From Actinomadura sp. BRA 177 (GTDB lineage Bacteria > Actinomycetota > Actinomycetes > Streptosporangiales > Streptosporangiaceae): DNA of 33,353 bases. The position numbers and the translations under genes were made by a program. The notes under the pieces are model-generated. The model had not been told where the DNA came from, ran no database searches, and was given only the letters and a program-made list of their open reading frames with translations. The DNA lies in the NCBI RefSeq assembly GCF_013372625.1, contig NZ_JABXFD010000574.1, positions 1 through 33,353 of the forward strand, read 5' to 3'. Positions 7,995 to 15,448 of the stretch are shown here, in pieces; within the stretch, counting starts at the first letter, position 1; each line of letters begins with the position of its first letter.

Positions 7995-9365
7995 ATGGCC
8001 ATCAGCGTTTTCGACCTGTTCAAAATCGGGATCGGCCCTTCGTCGTCCCACACCGGTGGCCCCATGGCGGCGGCGCACCGTTTCGCCCGCGGCCTGGAAC
8101 GCGACGGCCTGCTGGAGAAGACCGCTTCGGTGCAGGTCGTCCTCTACGGTTCGCTCGGCCTCACCGGAAAGGGCCACGGTAGCGACAAGGCCGTCATCCT
8201 CGGTTTGGAGGGCGACAAGCCAGAACTGGTCGATGTAGACCGGGTGGACGAACGCCTGGCGGCAATCCGCGAACGCGGGGCGTTGCGCCTCTTCAACGAC
8301 CACGACATCCCTTTCGTGGTCAACGAGCACCTGCACTTCGAACGCAAGGAATCGCTGCCCGGCCACCCCAACGGCATGCGCTTCACCGCCTACGGCGACC
8401 CGGGCGAGGAACTGCGCTCGAAGGTCTACTACTCGGTCGGCGGCGGCTTCATCGTGGACGAGAACGCCACCGGCGCGGACCGCATAAAGCCGGACGACAC
8501 CGTCCTCCCCCACCCGTTCGACACGGCCGCCGACCTCCTCGACCGGTGCCGCGAAACGGGCCTGTCCATCTCGGCTCTGATGCTGGAGAACGAGAAGGCG
8601 TTCGGCCGGACTCCTGAAGAGGTCCGCGAGGACCTGCTGGCCCTCTGGCAGGTGATGCGGGCCTGCGTGACCCGAGGCTGCACCCGCGAGGGACTCCTCC
8701 CCGGCGGCCTGAAAGTGCGCCGCCGCGCGCCCCAACTCCACCGCCAGCTCTCCACCGAGAAAGCCTCAGACCCCCTCCACGCAATGGACTGGGTCACCCT
8801 TTTCGCCCTCGCCGTGAACGAGGAGAACGCCGCCGGCGGCCGCATCGTCACCGCCCCCACCAATGGCGCCGCGGGCATCATCCCGGCTGTCCTGCATTAC
8901 TACGACCGCTTCCTGCCCAGCGACGACGAAGGCGTCGTCCGCTTCCTGCTGACCGCCGGCGCGATCGGCGTCCTGTTCAAGCAGAACGCCTCCATCTCCG
9001 GCGCTGAAGTCGGCTGCCAGGGCGAAGTCGGCTCCGCCTGCTCCATGGCCGCCGCCGGACTCACCGAAGTCCTGGGCGGCACCCCCGAACAGGTCGAGAA
9101 CTCCGCCGAAATCGGCATCGAACACAACCTGGGACTGACCTGCGACCCGGTCGGCGGCCTGGTCCAGGTCCCCTGCATCGAACGCAACGCGGTAGGCGCC
9201 ATCAAGGCCATCAGCGCCGCCCGCATCTCCCTCCGCGGCGACGGCCGCCATTTCGTCACCCTCGACAAGGCCATCAAGACCATGCGCGACACCGGCCGCG
9301 ACATGCTCGACAAATACAAGGAGACGTCCCGCGGCGGCCTGGCCGTCAACGTCATCGAGTGCTGA
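7995..9365 (+). CDS. sdaA: L-serine ammonia-lyase (iron-sulfur, single chain)
   Basis: SdaA deaminates L-serine to pyruvate with a 4Fe-4S cluster. The 456-residue product begins [20 protein letters not shown], the typical beta-domain start. Cluster cysteines are visible at C341 (GCQGEVGS), C383 (LTCDPVGG) and C394 (VPCIERN), matching the spacing of the E. coli enzyme (343, 385, 396). C349 lies in SACSM. The start ATG has GAGG upstream. Following glyA, it completes a glycine to serine to pyruvate route. Whether it shares the glycine riboswitch transcript depends on read-through of the hairpin at 7946-7975. Confidence 0.95.
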   Translation: MAISVFDLFKIGIGPSSSHTGGPMAAAHRFARGLERDGLLEKTASVQVVLYGSLGLTGKGHGSDKAVILGLEGDKPELVDVDRVDERLAAIRERGALRLFNDHDIPFVVNEHLHFERKESLPGHPNGMRFTAYGDPGEELRSKVYYSVGGGFIVDENATGADRIKPDDTVLPHPFDTAADLLDRCRETGLSISALMLENEKAFGRTPEEVREDLLALWQVMRACVTRGCTREGLLPGGLKVRRRAPQLHRQLSTEKASDPLHAMDWVTLFALAVNEENAAGGRIVTAPTNGAAGIIPAVLHYYDRFLPSDDEGVVRFLLTAGAIGVLFKQNASISGAEVGCQGEVGSACSMAAAGLTEVLGGTPEQVENSAEIGIEHNLGLTCDPVGGLVQVPCIERNAVGAIKAISAARISLRGDGRHFVTLDKAIKTMRDTGRDMLDKYKETSRGGLAVNVIEC

Positions 9366-9424
9366 TCCGCGGGTGGAGCCGGCCATGAACCGGAACCGAG
9401 CACGACGTTCACGCGGCGTTTCGT

Positions 9425-10387
9425 TCAGCGGGACATCGCGTCGAGGCGGCGGGCGAGGCGGGCGGTCGCCTCTCGTAGTTCCGGCGGCTCCAGGATTTCG
9501 GTCTCGAAGCCGAGGCTCGCCACGTGGACGGCGAGCCAGTCCAGGTTGTCGCCGCCGACGATGAGCAGGCACCAGCCGTCGCGATCGTCCTCGACGCGTC
9601 CCACCTGGGGCGGTATCAGTTCGCGCACCTGGTCGGCCGCGGCATGCAGCCGCACCCGGACGAGATGCCGGTACGGCGCCTCGGTCACGGAGTGCTGCAC
9701 GTAGGCGACCGGGTCCGGATGCTCCCTCGGCCGGAAATGCCAGGTCGTCGCCGCCACCTCGCGCATCCGGTCCAGCCGGAAGGTGCGCCAGTCGCCGCGG
9801 TCGACGTCCCACGCCATCAGGTACCAGCGTCGGGCGGTGGCGACCATCCGCACCGGCTCCACCGTGCGCTCGCGCTCCCCACCGTCCCGTCCGGCATACC
9901 GGAACCGCACCCGGACGGCGTCGCGGCAGGCCCGCGCCAGCGTCACCAGCAGCTCCGCGTCGATCTCGACGCCGGGGCCGACGAGGGTCTCGGTGGCGCC
10001 GTGCACCGCCCGCACCTCGGCGCGCAGCCGGGGCGGCATCACTTGGTCGAGCTTCGCCAGCGCCCGCAGCGCCGCCTCGCCGGTCCCGGCGACCGTGCCA
10101 CCGGACGCCATCCTGAGGGACACCGCCGTCGCGATCGCCTCCTCGTCGTCCAGCAGCAGCGGCGGCAGCCGGGTCCCCGCGCCGAGCCGGTAGCCGCCGC
10201 CGACGCCCGCCGTGGCGTGGACGGGGTAGCCGAGCGCGCGCAGCCGTTCCACATCGCGGCGCACCGACCGGTCGGTGACACCGAGTTCTTCGGCGATCTC
10301 GGCGGCGGTCCAGGACGATCGGCGCTGCAGCAGCGCGAGCAGCCGAAGCACCCGCTCGGTCGTCCCCTCAACGGTCATGACGTTCAT
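9425..10387 (-). CDS. WYL-domain transcriptional regulator
   Basis: An N-terminal helix-turn-helix (about 10-60, TAAEIAEELGVTDRSVRRDVERL) is followed by the WYL domain with the literal ARRWYLMAWD motif near 195. A C-terminal WCX-type extension follows. WYL regulators bind ligands or nucleic acid and often control a neighbouring gene. The start could be ATG 10387 or ATG 10378 in the same frame; neither has a clear ribosome site. The gene is divergent from the DinB-like/VOC pair, with a shared 53-base intergenic region that includes the palindrome at 10403-10412, so autoregulation and control of the pair are likely but inferred. Confidence 0.88.
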   Translation of the reverse strand: MNVMTVEGTTERVLRLLALLQRRSSWTAAEIAEELGVTDRSVRRDVERLRALGYPVHATAGVGGGYRLGAGTRLPPLLLDDEEAIATAVSLRMASGGTVAGTGEAALRALAKLDQVMPPRLRAEVRAVHGATETLVGPGVEIDAELLVTLARACRDAVRVRFRYAGRDGGERERTVEPVRMVATARRWYLMAWDVDRGDWRTFRLDRMREVAATTWHFRPREHPDPVAYVQHSVTEAPYRHLVRVRLHAAADQVRELIPPQVGRVEDDRDGWCLLIVGGDNLDWLAVHVASLGFETEILEPPELREATARLARRLDAMSR

Positions 10388-10402
10388 GGTCACACAGATC
10401 GC

Positions 10403-10412
10403 GGAACGTTCC
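10403..10412. promoter_or_regulatory. Candidate operator palindrome between WYL regulator and DinB-like gene
   Basis: GGAACGTTCC is a perfect 10-bp palindrome in the divergent promoter region, 7-8 bases ahead of a TATATG box (10420-10425) that would serve the rightward genes. A related GGGGAACG lies at 10425-10432. Binding by the WYL protein is inferred from position only. Confidence 0.35.
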
Positions 10413-10440
10413 TGTCCGCTATATGGGGAACGCTGGACCC

Positions 10441-11007
10441 ATGACCGACCAAGACTGGAATCCACTGCTCCGAGAGCAGATCACCTGGCACTGGGACAAC
10501 CAGCTCCGCGCCCGCCTCGACGGGCTCACCGACGACGAGTACTTCTGGGAGCCGGTGCCCGGCAGCTGGAACGTCCGCCCGCGCGGCACCGGCACCGCAC
10601 CCGTCCAAGGGGGAACCGGCGCGGTGACCATCGACTTCGCCTTCCCGCCGCCCGACCCGCCGCCGTTCACGACGATCTCCTGGCGGCTCGGGCACGTCAT
10701 CGTCGGCGTCCTCGCGATGCGCAACGCCGGACACTTCGGCCGCGCACCCGTCGACTACCAGTCCTTCGAGTACGCCGCGACCGCGGCCGAGGCGCTGGCC
10801 CAGCTCGACGCGGAGTACGCCACCTGGCTGGCCGGCGTCCAATCCCTGGGCGAGGAGGCCCTCGCCCGCCCCAGCGGCCCCGCCGAGGGACCGTACGCCG
10901 AGTATCCGCTGGCAACGCTGATCCTGCACATCAACCGCGAGCTGATCCACCACCTGTCCGAGGTGTGCCTGCTCCGCGACCTCTACCTGCACCGGAAGGC
11001 GAGCTGA
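10441..11007 (+). CDS. DinB-like four-helix (DinB/YfiT) family protein
   Basis: The 188-residue protein matches the DinB-like metal-binding helical bundle. It has NQLRARLDGLTDDEYFWEP near the start, WRLGHVIVGVL in the middle, and HINRELIHHLSEVCLLRDLY near the end, where histidines at family metal positions sit. Members include mycothiol-dependent S-transferases; the exact activity here is unknown. ATG 10441 is preferred: it follows GGAACG, and the in-frame ATG 10423 lies in the presumed -10 box. The VOC gene starts one base after its stop. Confidence 0.75.
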   Translation: MTDQDWNPLLREQITWHWDNQLRARLDGLTDDEYFWEPVPGSWNVRPRGTGTAPVQGGTGAVTIDFAFPPPDPPPFTTISWRLGHVIVGVLAMRNAGHFGRAPVDYQSFEYAATAAEALAQLDAEYATWLAGVQSLGEEALARPSGPAEGPYAEYPLATLILHINRELIHHLSEVCLLRDLYLHRKAS

Positions 11008-11008
11008 C

Positions 11009-11446
11009 ATGGCCCGCGAAATCCAGATCACCTTCGACTGCGCCGACCCCGCCGCCCTGTCGGCGTTCTGGGCCGAGGCCCTCGGCTACCGGCTCCAGGA
11101 CCCGCCCGGCAACTTCACGTCATGGGACGAGGCGCTGAAGGCCATGGGCGTCCCGCCCGAGAACCGCAACGACGCCTCGGCGGTGACCGACCCCGAGGGC
11201 GCCGGACCGCGGCTGTTCTTCCAGCGGGTGCCCGAAGGAAAGCAGGCCAAGAACCGCGTGCACCTCGACGTCCGAGCCGCCCCCGGCCTGGACGGCGAGG
11301 CCCGCATGGCCGCCCTGGAGGCCGAAGCCGACCGCCTCGTCTCCCACGGCGCCACCCGCCTCCATCGCCACGAGCCCGCTCCCCCACTCGGCGCCGGCCA
11401 CATCGTCATGACCGACCCCGAAGGCAACGAATTCTGCCTCGACTGA
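11009..11446 (+). CDS. VOC (glyoxalase/bleomycin resistance) superfamily protein
   Basis: The 145-residue product has the VOC beta-alpha-beta-beta-beta layout twice. The first half has ITFDCADPAALSAFWAEALGYRL; the second has NRVHLDVRA and the end HIVMTDPEGNEFCLD with the usual terminal metal-ligand region. Such proteins act in detoxification or resistance by metal-assisted chemistry; the substrate is not evident. It is tightly linked to the DinB-like gene, and the pair may serve thiol-dependent detoxification (inference). No terminator is evident before the toxin-antitoxin module. Confidence 0.8.
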   Translation: MAREIQITFDCADPAALSAFWAEALGYRLQDPPGNFTSWDEALKAMGVPPENRNDASAVTDPEGAGPRLFFQRVPEGKQAKNRVHLDVRAAPGLDGEARMAALEAEADRLVSHGATRLHRHEPAPPLGAGHIVMTDPEGNEFCLD

Positions 11447-11496
11447 CTCCCAAAGCGCCGTCAAGCCGTTGGAGTCATGACCGAGGCAGCCGCTGG

Positions 11497-11502
11497 TATC
11501 AT
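11497..11502 (+). promoter_or_regulatory. Probable -10 box of the toxin-antitoxin operon (leaderless start)
   Basis: TATCAT lies 6 bases before ATG 11509, so transcription would begin at or next to the start codon. No ribosome site precedes the ATG. The surrounding GGTATCATTTTGGTATGA has repeated GGTAT and TCAT/ATGA halves that could be an antitoxin operator. Confidence 0.45.
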
Positions 11503-11508
11503 TTTGGT

Positions 11509-11718
11509 ATGAGCACTCGCAGCATTCGGTTCCCGGACGAGTTGGACGCTCCGCTGGCGGCGCTTGCGGAGGAAGACCGCATCTCCGTGAACACCGCAGT
11601 CGTTCGGGCCGTGGAGGACACGATCGCCCGCCGGTCTCAGGAGTCGGCCATCGCGAACGCCGCCGACCTCGTGTTCGGCAAGCGCGCGGAGCTGTTCAAG
11701 CGGCTGGCCGACACGTGA
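11509..11718 (+). CDS. Ribbon-helix-helix antitoxin
   Basis: The 69-residue protein starts with STRSIRFPDELDAPLAALAEEDRISVNTAVVRAVED, a ribbon-helix-helix DNA-binding fold, and ends in a short toxin-binding tail. Its stop overlaps the toxin start by 4 bases. It would repress its own operon and neutralise the Doc toxin. It appears leaderless. Confidence in the pair is raised by the intact toxin motif. Confidence 0.8.
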   Translation: MSTRSIRFPDELDAPLAALAEEDRISVNTAVVRAVEDTIARRSQESAIANAADLVFGKRAELFKRLADT

Positions 11719-12107
11719 TCTATCCCACTGCCGAACAGGCCATCGCGTTCAACGCCCGGCATCTCGGAGGCCAAGCGGCCGTCCGAGATGCCGGGTTAGT
11801 ACAGAGCGCCGTGGCCCGCCCCCAAACAGTCACTTTCGGTGTCGAGGCGTACACGACCTTGCCCGAGAAGGCTGCGGCCCTGCTTCACTCGCTCATCTGC
11901 AACCATCCGTTCGTTGACGCCAACAAGCGAACCGCATGGGCGGCAACCGAGATCATGCTCATCGCAAACGGGCATGTCTCCGGTCTTACCAACGATGAGG
12001 CGTTCGACCTGCTGATCCAGATCGCGACATCTTGCTCGGAGATCGAGACCAAGGAGATCGCCGAGGCACTACGGGTAACTCGCTGGCCGGACTGCCCGTC
12101 AGACTAG
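11715..12107 (+). CDS. doc: Doc-type toxin of the Fic family
   Basis: The 130-residue protein carries HPFVDANKR at 64-72, the Doc form of the Fic motif. Phage P1 Doc phosphorylates elongation factor Tu and stops translation, and the same activity is expected here. Start GTG 11715 overlaps the antitoxin stop (GTGA), typical of coupled toxin-antitoxin pairs. All motif residues are present, so it looks active. Confidence 0.88.
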   Translation: MIYPTAEQAIAFNARHLGGQAAVRDAGLVQSAVARPQTVTFGVEAYTTLPEKAAALLHSLICNHPFVDANKRTAWAATEIMLIANGHVSGLTNDEAFDLLIQIATSCSEIETKEIAEALRVTRWPDCPSD

Positions 12108-12141
12108 CCATCCGGTTCAGGCGGGTGGGTGGCGGCCGCGT

Positions 12142-12330
12142 GTGAGGATCGCAGACGTGCCCGTGGATCCGCATCTGCTCACGGAGTTCCTCGTGGACGG
12201 CACGGTCGGCGTCCTCGCGGGACGAATCGGCGACTGGCTGCGCCGCCGCCACACCGCCCGCCGCCGACTCAACACGGCGGTAGGGACCCTCTTCATCGGC
12301 CTGGGCGTCCGCCTAGCCGCAGAGAGGTGA
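12142..12330 (+). pseudogene. Remnant of a LysE/RhtB-family exporter (C-terminal piece)
   Basis: The 62-codon frame ends in a stretch with GRIGDWLRRRHTARRRLN and VGTLFIGLGVRLAAER. That matches the C-terminal cytoplasmic loop and last helix of LysE-type amino acid exporters, which are about 200-220 residues. The first ~20 codons do not fit the family, and no transmembrane part precedes them, so a deletion has removed most of the gene. Expression as a peptide is possible but not supported by a ribosome site. Confidence 0.55.
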
Positions 12331-12474
12331 CCCCGGCGACCACGACGCACGCTGCAAGGCGGCCGGGCTGATCACGTCCCGCCGCGCGAAGAACGGAGAG
12401 ACGACCCCGGGGACGACGGCGCACGCTGCGGCGCTGCGAGGCGGCCGGGCTGATCCGTCCCGCGGGGCGGAGAG
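12329..12474. repeat. Imperfect tandem duplication, two ~72-bp copies
   Basis: Copy A is 12329-12400 and copy B is 12403-12474. Both begin GACCCCGG, share GCACGCTGC, GGCGGCCGGGCTGATC and CGTCCCGC, and end GGAGAG. Each contains a segment that in one frame reads AAGLI followed by basic residues, reminiscent of the wing of an ArsR/MarR regulator, but no intact gene is present. The rest of 12331-12557 holds no gene I can support. Confidence 0.6.
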
Positions 12475-12557
12475 CGGCTACCTGGTCTACGGCGAGGGCG
12501 CGGCAGAGATATCCGGCGCCTCCTCGTGGTGGGGCGCACGCTCGGCGGACGTCTGGT

Positions 12558-13004
12558 TCAGGGTGTTCGGGTGCCGCGGCCGGTGGGCGAGTGGGCGCCC
12601 ATGCGGGCCTCGTTGCCGCAGTGGCGGCAGATGACCATGGGGCTGAGCGTGTCGCCGCAGGAGTGCTGCCAGCGGACGGGCGGGTCGTCCGGGTGCAGGT
12701 GCCGGTCGCCCCATCGCATCAGGACGAGGAGCACGTCGCAGAGTTCGAGACCGGCCGGCGTCAGGTGGTACTCGTAGCGGGCCGGGTGGTCGCTGTAGCG
12801 CTTGCGCCGGATGATCCCGTTCGCCTCCAGCTTCCGGAGCCGGGACGTGAGGATGTCGCGGGACGCGCCCGTGTTGTGGACAATCTGGTCGAACCGCCGC
12901 ACACCGTAGCTCAACTCCCGGATCGCGAGGAGGCTCCAGCGTTCGCCGACCAGGTCCAGGGTGTCGGCGACCGAGCATTCGCGCGGGTCGGCGTCCTTGG
13001 GCAT
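12558..13004 (-). CDS. HxlR-family transcriptional regulator with a C-terminal zinc-knuckle-like tail
   Basis: The 148-residue product starts MPKDADPRECSVADTLDLVG and has the HxlR winged helix: ERWSLLAIRELSYGVRRFDQI, the recognition helix SRDILTSRLRKLEANGII and the wing YEYHLTPAG. The tail has HSCGD and CRHCGN, a possible C4-like zinc site seen in some members. It follows the thiolase gene by 14 bases on the same strand, so the two are probably one operon, and it may control the thiolase promoter. The effector is unknown. Confidence 0.85.
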   Translation of the reverse strand: MPKDADPRECSVADTLDLVGERWSLLAIRELSYGVRRFDQIVHNTGASRDILTSRLRKLEANGIIRRKRYSDHPARYEYHLTPAGLELCDVLLVLMRWGDRHLHPDDPPVRWQHSCGDTLSPMVICRHCGNEARMGAHSPTGRGTRTP

Positions 13005-13018
13005 GGCACGCAGCCTAG

Positions 13019-14182
13019 TCAGAGCCGCTCGACGATGGTGGCGTTGGCCAGGCCACCCGCTTCGCACATGGTCTGCAGCCCGAACCGTCCGCCGCGGTCT
13101 TCGAGGGCGTGCAGCAGCGTCGTCATGATGCGGGTGCCGCTCGCGCCCAGCGGGTGGCCGATCGCGATCGCGCCGCCGCGCACGTTGACCCGCGCCAGGT
13201 CGGCGCCCATCTCCCGCTGCCACGCGAGGACGACCGGCGAGAACGCCTCGTTCACCTCGAACAGGTCGATGTCGTCCAGCGTGAGGCCGCCCCGCTTGAG
13301 CACCTTCTCCGTTGCGGGGATGATCGCGGTGAGCATCAGGAGCGGGTCGTCGCCGGTCACGGCGAACGCGTGGAAGCGGGCGCGGGGGCGCAGGCCGAGG
13401 TGCTCGGCGACGTCCGCGCCCATGACCAGGACGGCGGCGGCGCCGTCGTTGACCGGGGACGCGTTGCCCGCGGTGATCTTCCACTCGATCTCGGGGAACC
13501 GCTCGGCCATCCGCGCGTCGTAGTAGGCCGGCTTGAGCCCGGCGAGGACCTCCGGTGACGTCGCGGGACGGACGGTCTCGTCCCGCTGCCCCGCCCAGGC
13601 GACCTCCCGGTCGAACTCGCCGTTCTTCCACGCCTCGGCGGCGCGGCGGTGCGACTCGCAGGCGTAGGCGTCGAGTTCCTCGCGCGCGAAACCCCAGCGG
13701 GCGGCGATCAGCTCGGCGCTGATGCCCTGCCCGACGAGGCCGTCCGGATACCGCTCGCCCAGCATCGTCCCGTACGGGTTGCTGCCGGGCAGGACGCTCG
13801 ACCCCATCGGCACCCGCGACATCGACTCGACCCCGCACGCGATGGCGATGTCGTAGGCGCCGCTCTGCACGCCCTGCGCCGCGATGTGCAGGGCCTGCTG
13901 GGACGACCCGCACTGCCGGTCGACGGTCATGGCGGGGACGCTCTCGGGGAACCCGGCGGCGAGGACGGCCGTCCGGGTGATGTTGAGGGCCTGGTCACCA
14001 ACCTGGGTGACGACCCCGCCGATGACGTCGTCGACCTCCCCCGCCTCGATCCCGGCCCGCTCGACGAGCACCTTGAGCGTCCGGGCCAGCAGATCGGCGG
14101 GAAGCTCCTCGTGCAGGACCCCGTTCGCCTTCCCCTTGCCCAGCGGAGTCCGCACCGCCTCCACGATCACCGCGTCCCGCAC
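13019..14182 (-). CDS. Acetyl-CoA acetyltransferase / thiolase family protein
   Basis: The 387-residue product has the thiolase fold with nucleophile Cys in VDRQCGSSQQALH, the His motif NVRGGAIAIGHPLGASGTRI, and the last catalytic Cys in TMCEAGGLANATIVERL. It would cleave 3-oxoacyl-CoA or condense acyl-CoAs. GTG 14182 is preferred because GGAG lies 9 bases upstream and the product then begins with RDAVIVEAVRTPLGKG. An upstream in-frame TTG at 14209 falls inside the inverted repeat at 14196-14251. It is followed closely by the HxlR gene. Confidence 0.88.
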   Translation of the reverse strand: MRDAVIVEAVRTPLGKGKANGVLHEELPADLLARTLKVLVERAGIEAGEVDDVIGGVVTQVGDQALNITRTAVLAAGFPESVPAMTVDRQCGSSQQALHIAAQGVQSGAYDIAIACGVESMSRVPMGSSVLPGSNPYGTMLGERYPDGLVGQGISAELIAARWGFAREELDAYACESHRRAAEAWKNGEFDREVAWAGQRDETVRPATSPEVLAGLKPAYYDARMAERFPEIEWKITAGNASPVNDGAAAVLVMGADVAEHLGLRPRARFHAFAVTGDDPLLMLTAIIPATEKVLKRGGLTLDDIDLFEVNEAFSPVVLAWQREMGADLARVNVRGGAIAIGHPLGASGTRIMTTLLHALEDRGGRFGLQTMCEAGGLANATIVERL

Positions 14183-14195
14183 CGCGACCACCTCC

Positions 14196-14251
14196 GTTGT
14201 GTTTTCCAACTAACCCGGCCAGTTTCCGCTCACCAAGTTGGAAAACACAAC
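14196..14251. promoter_or_regulatory. 16-bp perfect inverted repeat upstream of the thiolase gene
   Basis: Arms at 14196-14211 and 14236-14251 are exact reverse complements around a 24-base spacer. Each arm has a TTTTCCAACT or AGTTGGAAAA core that is AT-richer than its surroundings. It starts 13 bases before the preferred thiolase start and probably spans the promoter, so a paired operator for HxlR or another regulator is plausible. Confidence 0.5.
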
Positions 14252-14294
14252 CCACCACCAAGGTGCGCTACCTCACACCGGCGGGCATGGCGAA

Positions 14295-14321
14295 GGGGCC
14301 GCGGCGTTGTGCCGTGGCCCC
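14295..14321 (-). terminator. Hairpin after the 30-codon gene
   Basis: An 11-bp stem (14295-14305 with 14311-14321, one G-T pair) with a 5-base loop lies 16 bases past the stop at 14338 on the minus strand. It separates this small gene from the thiolase promoter. Confidence 0.6.
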
Positions 14322-14337
14322 CGCTGGGTCGGGCCGC

Positions 14338-14430
14338 TCAGCGGGAGGGGCCCATGCCGTGGTCCGTCTGTTCCCTCCATGCGTCGAAGGGCCCCTTGAT
14401 GGAGCCGCCCGGACTTTCGCGGTGGGACAA
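14338..14430 (-). CDS. Very small protein (30 residues), unknown
   Basis: A TTG start is preceded by AAGGAGG with 6-base spacing, an optimal ribosome site. The product begins MSHRESPGGSIKGPFDAWRE and ends with QTDHGMGPSR. A hairpin terminator follows the stop. It has one Trp, no signal peptide and no membrane helix. I do not recognise the family. The combination of ribosome site, short frame and terminator supports a real gene. Confidence 0.45.
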   Translation of the reverse strand: MSHRESPGGSIKGPFDAWREQTDHGMGPSR

Positions 14431-14537
14431 GCGCGCCTCCTTGATGCCCTCGACGTCACGTTCACTTCGGACATTAGTCCCGTGTGCGGATATAGCCGAC
14501 AAATCGCGGCCCAAGGTGTCGTCAAACCGCAGCAGAA

Positions 14538-14559
14538 CGCCCGGACTCGCGTCCGGGCG
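14538..14559 (-). terminator. Hairpin after the 51-codon gene
   Basis: A 9-bp perfect stem (14538-14546 with 14551-14559) and a 4-base loop lie 15 bases past the stop at 14575 on the minus strand. Confidence 0.55.
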
Positions 14560-14574
14560 CTGGGGTGCGGTCGG

Positions 14575-14730
14575 TCAGCCGCCCTTGAACATCGCGCGCA
14601 TCTTGCGGGCGGCGTCGCCCGGTTTCTTCTTCTGGGGCGCGCCCGTGGCCTTCTGCGCGCGCGGCGGGTCCTCCGGACGCTCCGGTTCGGTGTTCGCCCT
14701 GCCCTCGGGCTTGCCAGGCTTGTCGGTCAC
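14575..14730 (-). CDS. Small basic protein (51 residues), unknown
   Basis: GTG at 14730 follows GGGGAG with 7-base spacing. The product is rich in Lys, Pro, Glu and Arg, begins MTDKPGKPEGRANTEPERPE and ends KKKPGDAARKMRAMFKGG, a short amphipathic basic helix. No membrane or signal segment is seen. It looks like a disordered nucleic-acid- or protein-binding peptide, but no family is recognised. A hairpin follows. It is 46 bases from the 3' end of the response regulator gene on the same strand. Confidence 0.6.
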   Translation of the reverse strand: MTDKPGKPEGRANTEPERPEDPPRAQKATGAPQKKKPGDAARKMRAMFKGG

Positions 14731-14776
14731 GACAACTCCCCGATGTCGCTGCACTGTCGTCCCATAGGTACCCCGT

Positions 14777-15448
14777 CTACCCCGGATAGAAGCGCACTTC
14801 GGGACGGCCGACCTGTCCGTAGTGGGGCTTGCGGTGCGCCAGGCCGTTCTTCGCCAGGTACTCCAGGTAGCGGCGCGCGGTGACGCGGGAGACGCCGGTG
14901 AGGTCGGCGGCAGCGGCGGCGGACAGGCCCTCGGACGCGCGGGACAGCACGTCGGTGACGGCCTGGAGCGTCTCGTCGCTCATGCCCTTCGGCAGCGCGC
15001 GGTGGTCGGGGGTGCGCAGGGTGGCGAGCATGCCGTCCACGTCGGCCTGGCCGCTGACCTCGCCCGTGCCGACCGCCTGCTCCCGGAAGCGGGCGTAGCG
15101 GTCGAGCTTGTCGCGGAGGGACGCGAACGTGAACGGCTTCAGGAGGTATTGGACGACGCCGACGGAGACGGCCGAGCGGATCACCGCCAGGTCGCGGGCC
15201 GAGGTGACGGCGATGACGTCGACGTCGTGGCCCGCGGCGCGGAGGGTGCGGCAGACGGTGAGGCCGTGCGTGTCCGGGAGGTAGAAGTCGAGGAGGACGA
15301 CGTCGACGGGGGTGCGCTCGAAGAAGCGCAGGGCGTCCGCACCGGAGTGGACGACGCCGGCGACGGTGAAGCCCGCGACGCGTTCGACGTAGGTGCGGTG
15401 CGCCTCGGCGGCGACCGGGTCGTCCTCGACGATGAGCACTTCGATCAT
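14777..15448 (-). CDS. CitB/DcuR-family response regulator
   Basis: The 223-residue product has a receiver domain (1-120) with acidic residues at 9-11, phospho-acceptor D54 in VVLLDFYLPD and the conserved Lys in YLLKPF. The C-terminal half carries a helix-turn-helix (LSAAAAADLTGVSRVTARRYLEYL). This architecture belongs to regulators of citrate and C4-dicarboxylate use. The start ATG 15448 overlaps the kinase stop by 4 bases. It should activate the divergent dctA-like gene, probably through sites in 17218-17530. Confidence 0.9.
   Translation of the reverse strand: MIEVLIVEDDPVAAEAHRTYVERVAGFTVAGVVHSGADALRFFERTPVDVVLLDFYLPDTHGLTVCRTLRAAGHDVDVIAVTSARDLAVIRSAVSVGVVQYLLKPFTFASLRDKLDRYARFREQAVGTGEVSGQADVDGMLATLRTPDHRALPKGMSDETLQAVTDVLSRASEGLSAAAAADLTGVSRVTARRYLEYLAKNGLAHRKPHYGQVGRPEVRFYPG

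Noticed and set aside
14338-14430. The 30-residue peptide as a lasso or other RiPP precursor
   Set aside because: A ring-like G...D spacing can be drawn, but the leader would be too short and no maturation genes are nearby.
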